A stretch of DNA of 15,791 nucleotides. It comes from Chloroflexota bacterium (lineage in GTDB: Bacteria; Chloroflexota; Anaerolineae; Promineifilales; Promineifilaceae). The position numbers and the translations under genes are program-made. Under the pieces are notes generated by a model. It was not told the DNA's origin. It did no database searches and worked only from the letters and a program-made list of their open reading frames with translations. Positions 1-7,480 of this stretch are shown here, piece by piece (position 1 is the first letter of the stretch; each line of letters opens with the position of its first letter). Where the stretch lies: positions 1 through 15,791 of the forward strand of contig JAHEEY010000048.1 in the NCBI GenBank assembly GCA_024640485.1, read 5' to 3'.

Positions 1-70
1 CCCTGACATCTAGGGTTAATTTTTGGGGGTGCGGATTTGCTCAATTTCGGATTGGTCAATAAGGAAAAGA

Positions 71-781
71 ATGATGAATAATTCACACAGAAAGACGGCA
101 AGAATCGTGGGTGCCTTGTTCATAACCGCGACGGCAACGTCTATTCTAGGCACATTTGGTTTTCTGGAATCGATACTGAGCGCGCCGGACTATCTGGTTG
201 GTGCTGCCGCTCATAAAAACCAACTGATATCCGGGGTGCTTATTGACGCGATCAACTCCGTGGTGGTGGTGATCATCCCGGTGCTACTGTTTCCAATATT
301 CAAGAAGCATAGTGAAGCGTTGGCTATCGGCTATGTCGCTTCCAGGATAATGGAGTCGGTGGTCCTTATTTTCGGCCATGTCAGCCTGCTGGCCCTGTTA
401 TCATTAAGCCAGCAGTATGGTCAGGCGTCGGCTCCAGACACGGCCTCTTTTCAGGCTTTGGGCGGGCTGCTGCTGGCAGTGAATGATTGGAGCTACTTTC
501 TTGGGCCTATGATCGTTTTCGGCATGACCGCGCTGATTCTTAACTGGGTGCTGTATAAATCGAAGCTGGTGCCGCGATTTATATCAATCTGGGGCCTCAT
601 TGGGGCCCTATTGATATTCGCAGCCGGCCTGCTGGGACTATTCGGCCGCAGCGCCGATTCAACGGTGGTGATCCTATTGTTTGCGCCGCTGGCCCTGAAC
701 GAAATGGTTCTGGCGGTTTGGCTAATCGTGAAAGGGTTCGATTCAGCGGCAATCGCTTCTCTAACAGCGAAGCAGGCGTGA
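71..781 (+). CDS. DUF4386 family integral membrane protein
   Basis: A 236-residue, very hydrophobic protein with about six predicted membrane helices (roughly residues 9-31, 56-77, 83-112, 132-160, 168-192 and 198-221). Three stretches are typical of the DUF4386 family as I know it: 'SRIMESVVLIFG' in the third helix region, 'LVPRFISIWGLIGALL' at the fifth helix and 'LNEMVLAVWLIVKGF' at the end. The family has no established biochemical function. The frame is open back to a TTG at position 23, but the ATG at 71 (or the adjacent ATG at 74) is preferred. AAGGAAAAG lies directly upstream at 61-69, and the family normally starts just before the first helix with a short polar Asn/His/Lys segment, as seen here. 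It is the first of four same-strand genes. A second membrane protein of similar design lies at 7481-8179. The family call is firm; the function is unknown. Confidence 0.9.
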   Translation: MMNNSHRKTARIVGALFITATATSILGTFGFLESILSAPDYLVGAAAHKNQLISGVLIDAINSVVVVIIPVLLFPIFKKHSEALAIGYVASRIMESVVLIFGHVSLLALLSLSQQYGQASAPDTASFQALGGLLLAVNDWSYFLGPMIVFGMTALILNWVLYKSKLVPRFISIWGLIGALLIFAAGLLGLFGRSADSTVVILLFAPLALNEMVLAVWLIVKGFDSAAIASLTAKQA

Positions 782-890
782 ACGACGGCCAACGGAGCAG
801 CTCAAGGAAGGGCAGTCATCCCTGTGTGGTTGGATACCAGCCAGAGAACGGTCACGTTCTGCGTCCTGTTTCAACTGTAATAGGTGAGCA

Positions 891-1145
891 ATGGTGAAGA
901 AGTCCGAAGAAAAGCTTACGCTGGACCGGCCAGCGACCTACCAAATCGAGTTGCCGGGGCATTTGGACGCCAGTTGGGCAGAGTGGGCGGGGCCGACGAT
1001 GGTCATGATCGCTGGTGAGCGCGCCGGCCGGCCGGTCACAACCCTGACGGACAGGATGGATCAGGCCGCCCTGGTGGGGCTGCTGCGCCGGCTTTACGCT
1101 CTGGGGCTGCCGTTGATTTCAGTCAATCTTGTTGAGGGTGATTGA
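891..1145 (+). CDS. Small conserved hypothetical protein (84 aa)
   Basis: An 84-residue soluble protein with no signal peptide or membrane helix. Its layout matches small proteins I recall from Chloroflexota and Actinomycetota: a beta strand 'TYQIELPGHLD', a conserved tryptophan pair in 'SWAEWAG', a central strand with a Thr-rich turn ('PVTTLTDRMDQAALVGLLRRL') and a closing 'LGLPLISVNLVE'. The segment 'DQAALVGLLRRLYALGLPLISV' is the most recognisable part. I know no function for this type. AGGTGAG at 882-888 precedes the start. Spacing to the ATG at 891 is only 2 bases, so the GTG at codon 2 (894) is a possible alternative start with better spacing. In related loci these proteins often sit beside hydrolases or regulators, and here the next gene is an alpha/beta hydrolase. 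Codon use and GC look like the neighbours. It is probably a real gene despite its size. Confidence 0.75.
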   Translation: MVKKSEEKLTLDRPATYQIELPGHLDASWAEWAGPTMVMIAGERAGRPVTTLTDRMDQAALVGLLRRLYALGLPLISVNLVEGD

Positions 1146-1151
1146 TGCAGT

Positions 1152-1215
1152 GGAGACAGCCTATGTGGGGGCAGCGGCTGTCTTCCAAATAATGCCGGCA
1201 GAAGAATACTGCCGG
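1152..1215 (+). promoter_or_regulatory. Two tandem stem-loops between the 84-aa gene and the hydrolase
   Basis: The 93-base gap holds two inverted repeats. The first is a 10-bp stem, GGAGACAGCC (1152-1161) with GGCTGTCTTC (1176-1185), with one G-U pair and a 14-base loop. The second is a perfect 7-bp stem, CCGGCAG (1195-1201) with CTGCCGG (1209-1215), with a 7-base loop. The second ends 10 bases before the AAAAGGAG ribosome binding site of the hydrolase. Neither is followed by a T-run, so a classical intrinsic terminator is not supported. They could mark an mRNA 3' end, partial attenuation or transcript protection. Confidence 0.45.
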
Positions 1216-1238
1216 TCAATCAAGAAAAGGAGCAGGAT

Positions 1239-2111
1239 ATGATCAGCAGGGCCGCCGGGATCGACAGACAGATCGAACTGCGGGATGGGCGCAAGCTGGG
1301 GTATGCCGAATACGGCAGCCCGGAAGGGAAGCCGGTACTCTTCGTTCACGGCTCTCCCGGTTCACTCCTTGACTGGCTGATGTTTGATACAGATGATACC
1401 GCGGCAAGGTTGAACGTCCGGATCATCGCCATTGACCGGCCTGGTATGGGGCTGTCTGATTTCAAGCGGGGCCGAGCGATATTGGATTGGCCTGATGACG
1501 TGGTCGAGCTGATGGACAGGCTGCAGGTGGATCGTTTCGCGGTGCTGGCAGTCTCAGGTGGAGGGCCTTACGGAGATGCCTGCGCCTTCAAGATTCCAGA
1601 GCGGCTGGCGGCGGTGGGGATCGTTTCCGGAATGGGTCCAGCCGACGCTCCGGGCGCCAAGAAGGGCGGGTCATGGACCTTGCCGGGAAAACCGGGGTTG
1701 ATACGGAAGCCGCTGCTGGCGCTGATGGTGAAGGGGCTGCTGCAGGCGCCAGAGCGCTTCGAGACACAGATAGAGGGGACGGTCTCAGAGCCAGACCGGA
1801 AGCTGATGGCGGAGCGACCAGAGCTGAAGAAGATGATCGTCGAGAGCTGGCGAGAAGCATTCCGGTCAGGAATCGGCGGTGTTAATCACGAATCGGGCCT
1901 GTATGCACGGCCTTGGGGGTTCCGGCTTCAAGCGATCGCCGTTGAAGTTCAGCTGTGGCACGGGGAGAATGATAATAATGTCCCCGGATCGGTGGGGCAT
2001 TACGTGGCGGAGGCGATCCCCAGCTGCCGGGCGGCGTTTCTTGAAGGTGAGGGACACTTCACCCTCATTCATAACCATCTGCCGGAGATTCTAGGCGTCC
2101 TGGCTCAATGA
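1239..2111 (+). CDS. Alpha/beta hydrolase
   Basis: A 290-residue protein of ordinary length for the alpha/beta-hydrolase fold. The order of motifs is complete. The oxyanion-hole 'VLFVHGSPGS' is at residues 33-42. 'IIAIDRPGMGLSD' is at 62-74. The nucleophile elbow 'AVSGGGP' puts the catalytic Ser at 106. 'WHGENDNNVP' gives the acid residue, probably Asp245. 'GEGHFTLI' gives His273. The elbow reads V-S-G-G-G rather than the classical G-x-S-x-G, a variation common in this branch. There is no signal peptide, so the enzyme is probably cytoplasmic. The substrate cannot be read from the sequence; small esters, lactones or peptide-like compounds are all possible. AAAAGGAG at 1226-1232 lies 6 bases before the ATG and fixes the start. 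A cap region at about residues 135-225 is rich in charged helices. The gene ends 119 bases before the LuxR-type regulator. Confidence 0.92.
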   Translation: MISRAAGIDRQIELRDGRKLGYAEYGSPEGKPVLFVHGSPGSLLDWLMFDTDDTAARLNVRIIAIDRPGMGLSDFKRGRAILDWPDDVVELMDRLQVDRFAVLAVSGGGPYGDACAFKIPERLAAVGIVSGMGPADAPGAKKGGSWTLPGKPGLIRKPLLALMVKGLLQAPERFETQIEGTVSEPDRKLMAERPELKKMIVESWREAFRSGIGGVNHESGLYARPWGFRLQAIAVEVQLWHGENDNNVPGSVGHYVAEAIPSCRAAFLEGEGHFTLIHNHLPEILGVLAQ

Positions 2112-2218
2112 ACGGCCGGCGGGGAGATCCAGCGGACAAGCGTTATGATCGCTTGACCCAACTCCAGGAACCAGAGGTACGAACTCGTTCTAGGGGGCCC
2201 AAAACTCGATTTTTCCCG

Positions 2219-2231
2219 TATAATGGACCTA
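2219..2231 (+). promoter_or_regulatory. Perfect TATAAT -10 box placed for a leaderless transcript
   Basis: TATAAT lies at 2219-2224, and the ATG of the MalT-like regulator begins at 2231, 6 bases after the box. A bacterial RNA polymerase normally starts about 6-8 bases downstream of the -10 element, which here is the A of the ATG or a base beside it. No Shine-Dalgarno sequence precedes the ATG. No convincing -35 box is found at 16-18 bases spacing, where the sequence is GC-rich around 2195-2202. A TTGACC at 2153-2158 is too far away for this -10 box. Confidence 0.5.
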
Positions 2232-5014
2232 TGCTTGAGACGCTGCTGCGCACGAAGCTGTTTGTTCCACCGCTGCGGACGAACCTTATCTCTCGTCCGC
2301 ATCTTGTCGAGCGCGTTGATCAGGGGCTGCAGCCAGGCCACAAACTCACCTTTATCTCCGCCCCGGCTGGCTTTGGCAAGACGACACTGGTCAGCGAATG
2401 GGTGGGGAATTTGGGGCGAGAGGGTGAGAACGGCAGCAAGGCCGCAGATGGCGTCGCCTGGCTTTCCCTGGATGAAGGCGACAACGATCCCACCCGGTTC
2501 CTGACTTACTTGATCGCCGCGCTGAACCGGGCGGACGAGGAGCACGCTGCCGTGGGGAAAGGGACCCTGGGCATGCTTCAATCTTCGCAGCTGCCGCCAA
2601 CTGAAACCGTCCTGACCCCGCTGATCAACGAGCTGGCTGCCACTCCAGAGGAGCGTATCCTCATCCTGGATGATTATCATCTGATTGAATCGCAGGCAGT
2701 TCATGAGATCTTGAGTTTCTTGCTTGAAAACATGCCGCCGCAGATGCATCTGGTCATTGCCACGCGTGAGGATCCAAACCTGCCGCTGGCCCGTCTTCGG
2801 GCCCGGGGGCAATTGGCCGAGCTGCGGGCCGCTGACCTGCGATTTTCCCCTACAGAAGCGGCCGAATTCCTCAACCGAGTCATGGGGCTCAATCTTTCGA
2901 TGGCGGATGTGGCGGCGCTGGAGTCGCGGACGGAGGGGTGGATTGCCGGACTGCAGCTGGCGGCTATATCGATGCAGGGGCACGGGGATGCCGCCCAGCT
3001 GATCAAATCTTTTACCGGCAGTCACCGTTTGGTGATGGATTATCTGATGGAAGATGTCCTGAACCAGCAGCCAAAACATGTCCAGGAGTTTTTGCTGCAG
3101 ACGGCGGTTCTCTCCAAACTGACCGGCCCTTTGTGTGACGCCCTCACAGGCCAGGACGACGGACAGGCGACGATGGAAATGTTGGAACGGGCGAACCTGT
3201 TTATCATCCCGTTGGACAGCGAGCGGCGCTGGTATCGGTATCACCATCTCTTTGCCGATCTGCTGCGCCAGCGGCTGAAGCAAACCCAGGAAGAACTGCT
3301 GCCAATTCTGCACCGCAGGGCCAGCGAATGGCATCAGCAGAACGAACATGTCGATGAATCCATAGAACACGCGCTGCGGGGTGAAGATGTCGAGCGGGCT
3401 GTGAACCTGATCGAAGGGCACGTTGATGATTTATGGGGGCGGGGTGAACATGCCAAATTGAAGCGTTGGCTGGACAAGCTGCCGGAAACGATGGTGTGCG
3501 CTAAGCCACGGATATGCATCTTTTACGCCTGGTATATGTTCGTCAGCGGCCAACATGAGGCCGCTGATAGAAGCTTGCAGGCGATGGAACAGATATTTGA
3601 CCGCAGCGGCGGCGATGCCGATGAAACTGAGCGACAACATGGGAGCTTGCTGGCTGACTCGGATCGGGCGGAGCTGCAGGGCCGGGCCGCCGCGGTGCGC
3701 GCGTTTATGGATTCTCACCAGGGAGATTTGGCCGGGATGATCCGGCATGCACGGCAGGCACTGGCGTATCTTCCGGAGCATGATCGAACCTGGCGGGGGC
3801 TGGTGGCTATCGTTTTGGGTGATGTGTACGGCTTCAAAGGGGATATGGCCGCCGCTTATGAAGCCCGAACTGATGCGCTGAAGACATGCGAAGCGGCTGG
3901 CGACATTTACTATATCCTGTTGGCCAGTATGAAGGTGGCTATCACTTTGCGGTCTCAAGGGCGGCTGCAGCTAACCAGGGAGTTTTGCCAGCAGCAGATA
4001 GAGGTGGCGCATGAAAGTGGGTTGTCGCATGCGGCCTTAACCGGCTTGCTGCAGATGATATTGGGCGAAGTGCTGGCCGAATTGAATTATCTCGATGAGG
4101 CATTGGCTCAAGCGACAGAAGGGGTAGAGCTGACCGAGCGCAGTGTGGATCTGTCACTTCTGGGCTGGGGCTACATGTGCCTGATACGGATCCTGGTTTC
4201 CAGGGGGGAGATGGCCGCTACCGAGGCGCTGGTACAGAAGATGGACCGTGTGGCCCGTGAATCCCAGGTGCCTCCCTGGATTATGAACCAGCTGGCGACC
4301 TGGGGGACGCGGCTGCGGTTGGCGCAAGGTAAGCTGGATGAGGCGTCCCAATGGGCCAGCCAGCAGGCGTTGAAAATGGGCAGCGAGTTGGAAGCAGGCG
4401 ATGGGATAGATTTCTTCCAGCTGTTTGATTACATCATGTTGGGGCGGGTCCTGATTGCTGAGAAGCGGTTGGATGAAGCCGCCGGGCTGCTAACTAGCCT
4501 GCTGGTGTCTGCCAAAGCGGGGGGGAGAACGGCGCGGGTGATTGAGATCCTGCTGCTTCAGGCGTTGGCCTGCCAGGCCCAGGGAGATATAGACCAGGCG
4601 ATCAGCAAGTTGAGGCAAGCGCTGGCCACGGCTGAGCCAGAAGGGTTCATCCGCATTTTTGCGGATGAAGGGGCGCCGATGGCCCGGCTGCTGGATGAAG
4701 CGCTCCGCCGCGGGATTGCGCCAGGCTATGTGGGGCGGCTGCTGGCGGCGTTCTCGTCCGACTATCCGATTCCGGCTGACATTACAACATCTAAAGCTGA
4801 TCCGCCTGAACTGACCGAGAGTTTGAGCGAGCGGGAAATCGAAGTGCTGCAGCTTATCGCCGGGGGGCTTACGAATTCGGAAATCGCTTCCAGGCTGTAT
4901 CTCTCGCTGAACACAGTCAAGGCGCATACCCGCAATATCTACAGCAAATTGGATGCCCACAACCGGACGCAAGCGGTCGCCAGGGCAAGAGCGCTGAACA
5001 TTTTGACCGACTGA
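2231..5014 (+). CDS. LuxR family MalT-like (LAL) ATP-binding transcriptional regulator
   Basis: A 927-residue regulator in the usual size range for MalT/LAL proteins. The N-terminus 'LLRTKLFVPPLRTNLISRPHLVERV' is diagnostic of the class. It is followed by a STAND-type NTPase with Walker A 'APAGFGKTT' at residues 44-52, Walker B 'ILILDDYH' at 143-150, and the sensor segment 'ATREDPNLPLARLRARGQL' at about 177-195. A winged-helix part and a long all-helical TPR-like region (about 380-820) follow. The C-terminal LuxR helix-turn-helix starts at 'LSEREIEVLQLI' (865 onward), with 'LTNSEIASRLYLSLNTVKAH' as its recognition part. Such proteins bind an inducer and ATP, oligomerise and activate promoters; the inducer here is unknown. 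The frame is open back to 2108, but the conserved N-terminus begins at the ATG at 2231. That ATG has no ribosome binding site and lies just after a TATAAT box. Two terminator-like structures follow the stop. Nearby genes for hydrolases and membrane proteins are possible targets, but this is not shown. Confidence 0.95.
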   Translation: MLETLLRTKLFVPPLRTNLISRPHLVERVDQGLQPGHKLTFISAPAGFGKTTLVSEWVGNLGREGENGSKAADGVAWLSLDEGDNDPTRFLTYLIAALNRADEEHAAVGKGTLGMLQSSQLPPTETVLTPLINELAATPEERILILDDYHLIESQAVHEILSFLLENMPPQMHLVIATREDPNLPLARLRARGQLAELRAADLRFSPTEAAEFLNRVMGLNLSMADVAALESRTEGWIAGLQLAAISMQGHGDAAQLIKSFTGSHRLVMDYLMEDVLNQQPKHVQEFLLQTAVLSKLTGPLCDALTGQDDGQATMEMLERANLFIIPLDSERRWYRYHHLFADLLRQRLKQTQEELLPILHRRASEWHQQNEHVDESIEHALRGEDVERAVNLIEGHVDDLWGRGEHAKLKRWLDKLPETMVCAKPRICIFYAWYMFVSGQHEAADRSLQAMEQIFDRSGGDADETERQHGSLLADSDRAELQGRAAAVRAFMDSHQGDLAGMIRHARQALAYLPEHDRTWRGLVAIVLGDVYGFKGDMAAAYEARTDALKTCEAAGDIYYILLASMKVAITLRSQGRLQLTREFCQQQIEVAHESGLSHAALTGLLQMILGEVLAELNYLDEALAQATEGVELTERSVDLSLLGWGYMCLIRILVSRGEMAATEALVQKMDRVARESQVPPWIMNQLATWGTRLRLAQGKLDEASQWASQQALKMGSELEAGDGIDFFQLFDYIMLGRVLIAEKRLDEAAGLLTSLLVSAKAGGRTARVIEILLLQALACQAQGDIDQAISKLRQALATAEPEGFIRIFADEGAPMARLLDEALRRGIAPGYVGRLLAAFSSDYPIPADITTSKADPPELTESLSEREIEVLQLIAGGLTNSEIASRLYLSLNTVKAHTRNIYSKLDAHNRTQAVARARALNILTD

Positions 5015-5037
5015 AACCGGTTGAAGCCGCATTAGGT

Positions 5038-5086
5038 AAAAGCGGGAAAGTTTTTGAAATTCTCGAACTGCCTTCTTCCCGCTTTT
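5038..5086. terminator. Perfect 11-bp inverted repeat, possible bidirectional terminator
   Basis: AAAAGCGGGAA (5038-5048) pairs perfectly with TTCCCGCTTTT (5076-5086) across a 27-base loop. The arrangement of A-run, GC core and T-run reads the same on both strands and lies 23 bases after the regulator's stop codon. The long loop makes it weaker than a textbook terminator. The palindrome TCCTCGAGGA follows at 5086-5095. Confidence 0.5.
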
Positions 5087-5127
5087 CCTCGAGGAGAATC
5101 CGGTATACCTAGAAGCAGTGTGACGAG

Positions 5128-5148
5128 ACGGCCTGAGGGCCGTTTTTT
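5128..5148 (+). terminator. Rho-independent terminator after the LuxR/MalT-like gene
   Basis: Stem ACGGCC (5128-5133), loop TGAG, stem GGCCGT (5138-5143), then a run of six T (5143-5148). This is a compact intrinsic terminator on the plus strand, 114 bases after the stop codon. It likely separates the regulator's transcript from the downstream serine-hydrolase run. The minus strand has no matching T-run. Confidence 0.8.
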
Positions 5149-5343
5149 CGTTTCTGCAGGCACTCACGCTGATTCACCATAACCCCGCAAATAACAACTT
5201 GAATAACACGTTTGGGGGATGACAGTAATCCTGCCTGACTTCTATTCTGTGAGTATAAGGTTTCACCGATCCAGAGGCGGTCAGATGGGTGAAGGAGTAT
5301 GAGTCTCAAGGAATAAGTGAACAGAGCCGTAAGGGAGCAGATC
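5149..5343 (+). promoter_or_regulatory. Intergenic leader upstream of the serine hydrolase, weak promoter candidates
   Basis: After the terminator there are about 195 bases with no gene. A promoter for the next run is expected here, but no strong one is seen. TATAAG at 5254-5259 could be a -10 box, without a recognisable -35 box at the right distance. TTGAAT at 5199-5204 could be a -35 box, without a good partner. AAGGGAG at 5331-5337 is the ribosome binding site of the next gene. Confidence 0.25.
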
Positions 5344-6489
5344 ATGAGTGAAAAGAGCCGAAATTTCCAGTACGCCTTACTGCTGTATGCGGGCATCATC
5401 TTTGTGCTGTCTATGTTGGTTGGATGCGGCGGCCCATCGACGGAGGCGCTGGCTGCCGTGGATTACACACCGCTGTCCGGCGATGATTGGGAGGTGTCTA
5501 CACCCGCGGAGCAGGGGGTGGACCCAGAGCTGGTGGCGGAGCTGTATTACAACGCGGCTGACGTGGAGACGCTCAAAGCGCTGCTGGTGGTCAAGAATGG
5601 TAAATTGATCGCTGAGAAGTATTTTCACGGGGGATCGGTGGGGCAAGATGAACGGATCCAATCGGTCACAAAGAGTTATACCTCGGCGTTGACCGGGATC
5701 GCCCTTGAACAGGGATGCCTAACCAGTTTGGACCAAAAGATGATGGAATTCTTCCCGGAACTTACCGACAGAATAAGAGATCCCAGAAAAGAGCAGATCA
5801 GTATCCGGCAGATGCTGCAGATGCGTGCCGGCTACCCCTGGGAGGAATCCTCCGGGGAGCTGTTTGACCTCTTATATGCGGGCTTCCGGCCGTCCAACCT
5901 GGTTGATGTGCCCCTGGTCCGCGATCCGGGGTCGGATTTTGATTACAGCAACCTGACGGCTCATCTGGTGGGGGTAGTGACCGCCAGGTCCTGCGGTACC
6001 GATCTGAAGTCGTTCGCCCAGGAGTACCTGTTCGGGCCGCTGGAAGTGGAAGTAGGTGAGTGGATCACCGATTGGGAAGGGAACTACAACGGTCACGGAG
6101 ATCTGCACTTTAACGCCAGGGATATGGCCAAATTCGGCCTGCTTTATCTCAACGAAGGGAGCTACAAAGGGAACCAGATCGTCCCTACCGATTGGGTGGA
6201 AGAATCCCTGCGAGTTTATTCGGAAGATGCCTGGGGATACCGGGTGGGCCGTAATTTCAAGGATATCGGCTACGGCTACCAATGGTGGTCGGTTACCGCA
6301 GGGGACTATCAATATAACCTGGCCTGGGGGCATGGCGGGCAGCAGATCGCCGTGGTGGATGGGTATGACATGGTCATCGTTGTCAAAGCGGACCCGCTTT
6401 TCGGCGACCACGGGGACACGCCGTGGAAGCGGGAAAAGGAGAACCTGAATGTGGTGGCTGATTTCATCAGCTCCCTGCCGGGTGAGTGA
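5344..6489 (+). CDS. Serine hydrolase lipoprotein, class C beta-lactamase / PBP-like fold
   Basis: A 381-residue protein with an N-terminal lipoprotein signal: a basic start, a hydrophobic stretch at residues 10-27 and the lipobox L-V-G-C with Cys28. The mature enzyme should sit on the outer face of the cytoplasmic membrane. The three active-site motifs of the class C beta-lactamase / serine hydrolase family are present in order: S-V-T-K at 107-110 (Ser107 nucleophile, Lys110), Y-S-N at 201-203, and H-G-G at 330-332. Members of this fold act as beta-lactamases, esterases, or D-amino-acid and muropeptide peptidases. The motifs do not choose between these, and no resistance role should be assumed. 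A GTG at 5317 in frame is possible, but the ATG at 5344 with AAGGGAG 6 bases upstream gives the more normal signal peptide. It heads a run of three envelope genes, with a 91-base gap to the CPBP gene. Confidence 0.92.
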   Translation: MSEKSRNFQYALLLYAGIIFVLSMLVGCGGPSTEALAAVDYTPLSGDDWEVSTPAEQGVDPELVAELYYNAADVETLKALLVVKNGKLIAEKYFHGGSVGQDERIQSVTKSYTSALTGIALEQGCLTSLDQKMMEFFPELTDRIRDPRKEQISIRQMLQMRAGYPWEESSGELFDLLYAGFRPSNLVDVPLVRDPGSDFDYSNLTAHLVGVVTARSCGTDLKSFAQEYLFGPLEVEVGEWITDWEGNYNGHGDLHFNARDMAKFGLLYLNEGSYKGNQIVPTDWVEESLRVYSEDAWGYRVGRNFKDIGYGYQWWSVTAGDYQYNLAWGHGGQQIAVVDGYDMVIVVKADPLFGDHGDTPWKREKENLNVVADFISSLPGE

Positions 6490-6580
6490 CCGGCGGGGGC
6501 CTGCGATGAGGGAAATCAAAAGCGTGCCTGGTTTAGGCTAGCCCGCTTCAAATCTAGCGTAACAAAACGGAGTATTGATC

Positions 6581-7417
6581 ATGAAAAATTTCATCAGCCG
6601 ATATCAAATCAGCCTCTTCTTCATCCTCGCATTTATTTTCAGCTGGTTTCCCTGGTACACAGGGATGGCAGTGGAAGTGATGCCCATGGGGCCGTCTATC
6701 GCCGCTTTCATCCTGGTCGTTATCATCGGGGGCAAGCGTGGTTTTGTGGAACTGGTCCGGCCGTTTGGACGTTGGCGGGCTAAGCTGGGCCTGTGGGGGA
6801 TTGCTATTCTGGGGCCGGCAACCTTGTATCTCATCGGCCTGGCTGTGCATCTGCTTCTGGGGGGTGAGGCGCCGCCCTTTATTATGCTTCGGGAAGAACT
6901 CAACCTGGTTCCGCTGTACCTGGTGATGGTGGTCTTGATGCCGTGGAATGGGCCGGTGGGCGAAGAGTTCGGCTGGACCGGTTTTGCCCTGCCCAGACTG
7001 CAGGGAAAATACGGCCCGCTGGTCGCCAGCTTGTTGATCGGCAGCGTCTGGGGCATCTGGCACCTGCCAAGCTTTTTTGCGCCCCAGGGCGTTATCAGTG
7101 CCCTGACTGATGCGCTGGGCTCCGGATTCATCTTTTTGTATACCCTGGGAACTATGGCTAATTACGTTTTCATGACCTGGTTGTACAACAAATCAAAAGC
7201 GAGCGCGTTGATTGCCGGGATCGTCTGGCATGCGGCGATTGACTTTTGGGCGCCGGTTCTCTTGAGTGACTCATCACTGGCAGCCGCGCGGGAAGGGACG
7301 CATCTCCCCACAATTGCCCCGGAGCTTTATCTAACCGTGCTGGCTGTCCAGGTCGTCGGGGCCATCATTTTGATGATCGCGACCAAAGGAAGGTTAGGGT
7401 ATTCGGCTCAAAACTAG
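6581..7417 (+). CDS. CPBP family intramembrane metalloprotease (Abi/Rce1-like)
   Basis: A 278-residue membrane protein with several predicted helices. It carries the CPBP pattern: motif 1 'GEEFGWTGFALPRL' with Glu128-Glu129, motif 2 'WGIWHLPSFF' with His161, and motif 3 'HAAID' with His217 and Asp221. Known members of the family are glutamate-dependent proteases that cut substrates in the membrane. Some act in prenyl-protein processing, peptide export or immunity to bacteriocins. The usual EExxxR of motif 1 is EEFGWT here, so the arginine is replaced by Thr133; the glutamates and histidines thought to be catalytic are kept. The start at the ATG at 6581 is supported by CGGAGT at 6568-6573. An upstream TTG at 6575 is less likely. 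A decayed partial second copy of the C-terminal coding part lies at 8259-8370. No substrate or partner is evident. Confidence 0.93.
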   Translation: MKNFISRYQISLFFILAFIFSWFPWYTGMAVEVMPMGPSIAAFILVVIIGGKRGFVELVRPFGRWRAKLGLWGIAILGPATLYLIGLAVHLLLGGEAPPFIMLREELNLVPLYLVMVVLMPWNGPVGEEFGWTGFALPRLQGKYGPLVASLLIGSVWGIWHLPSFFAPQGVISALTDALGSGFIFLYTLGTMANYVFMTWLYNKSKASALIAGIVWHAAIDFWAPVLLSDSSLAAAREGTHLPTIAPELYLTVLAVQVVGAIILMIATKGRLGYSAQN

Positions 7418-7480
7418 TGCAGGATCCGGGCAGAGCGAGAAAACTGAACTGTTAAACAGCGTTGAAAAAGGAGAGCAGAA

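Noticed and set aside
23..70. N-terminal extension of the first gene from a TTG codon
   Set aside because: The extension is not typical of the family, and the AAGGAAAAG site directly before the ATG at 71 fits a start there.
2138..2158. Small hairpin AAGCG/CGCTT with TTGACC as a promoter for the regulator
   Set aside because: TTGACC has no -10 partner at 16-18 bases and is about 60 bases from the TATAAT box. The hairpin is only 5 bp.
2105..3421. Minus-strand open frame of 438 codons inside the LuxR/MalT-like gene
   Set aside because: It is antisense to the ATPase domain with its intact Walker motifs. The translation is rich in Gln, Arg and Pro and matches no family I know; it is a by-product of GC-rich codon use.
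5299..5316. Five-codon open frame (MSLKE) just before a GTG at 5317
   Set aside because: The purine-rich site is only one base from its ATG, which is too close. No coding signal can be judged in five codons, and the lipoprotein start at 5344 explains the region better.
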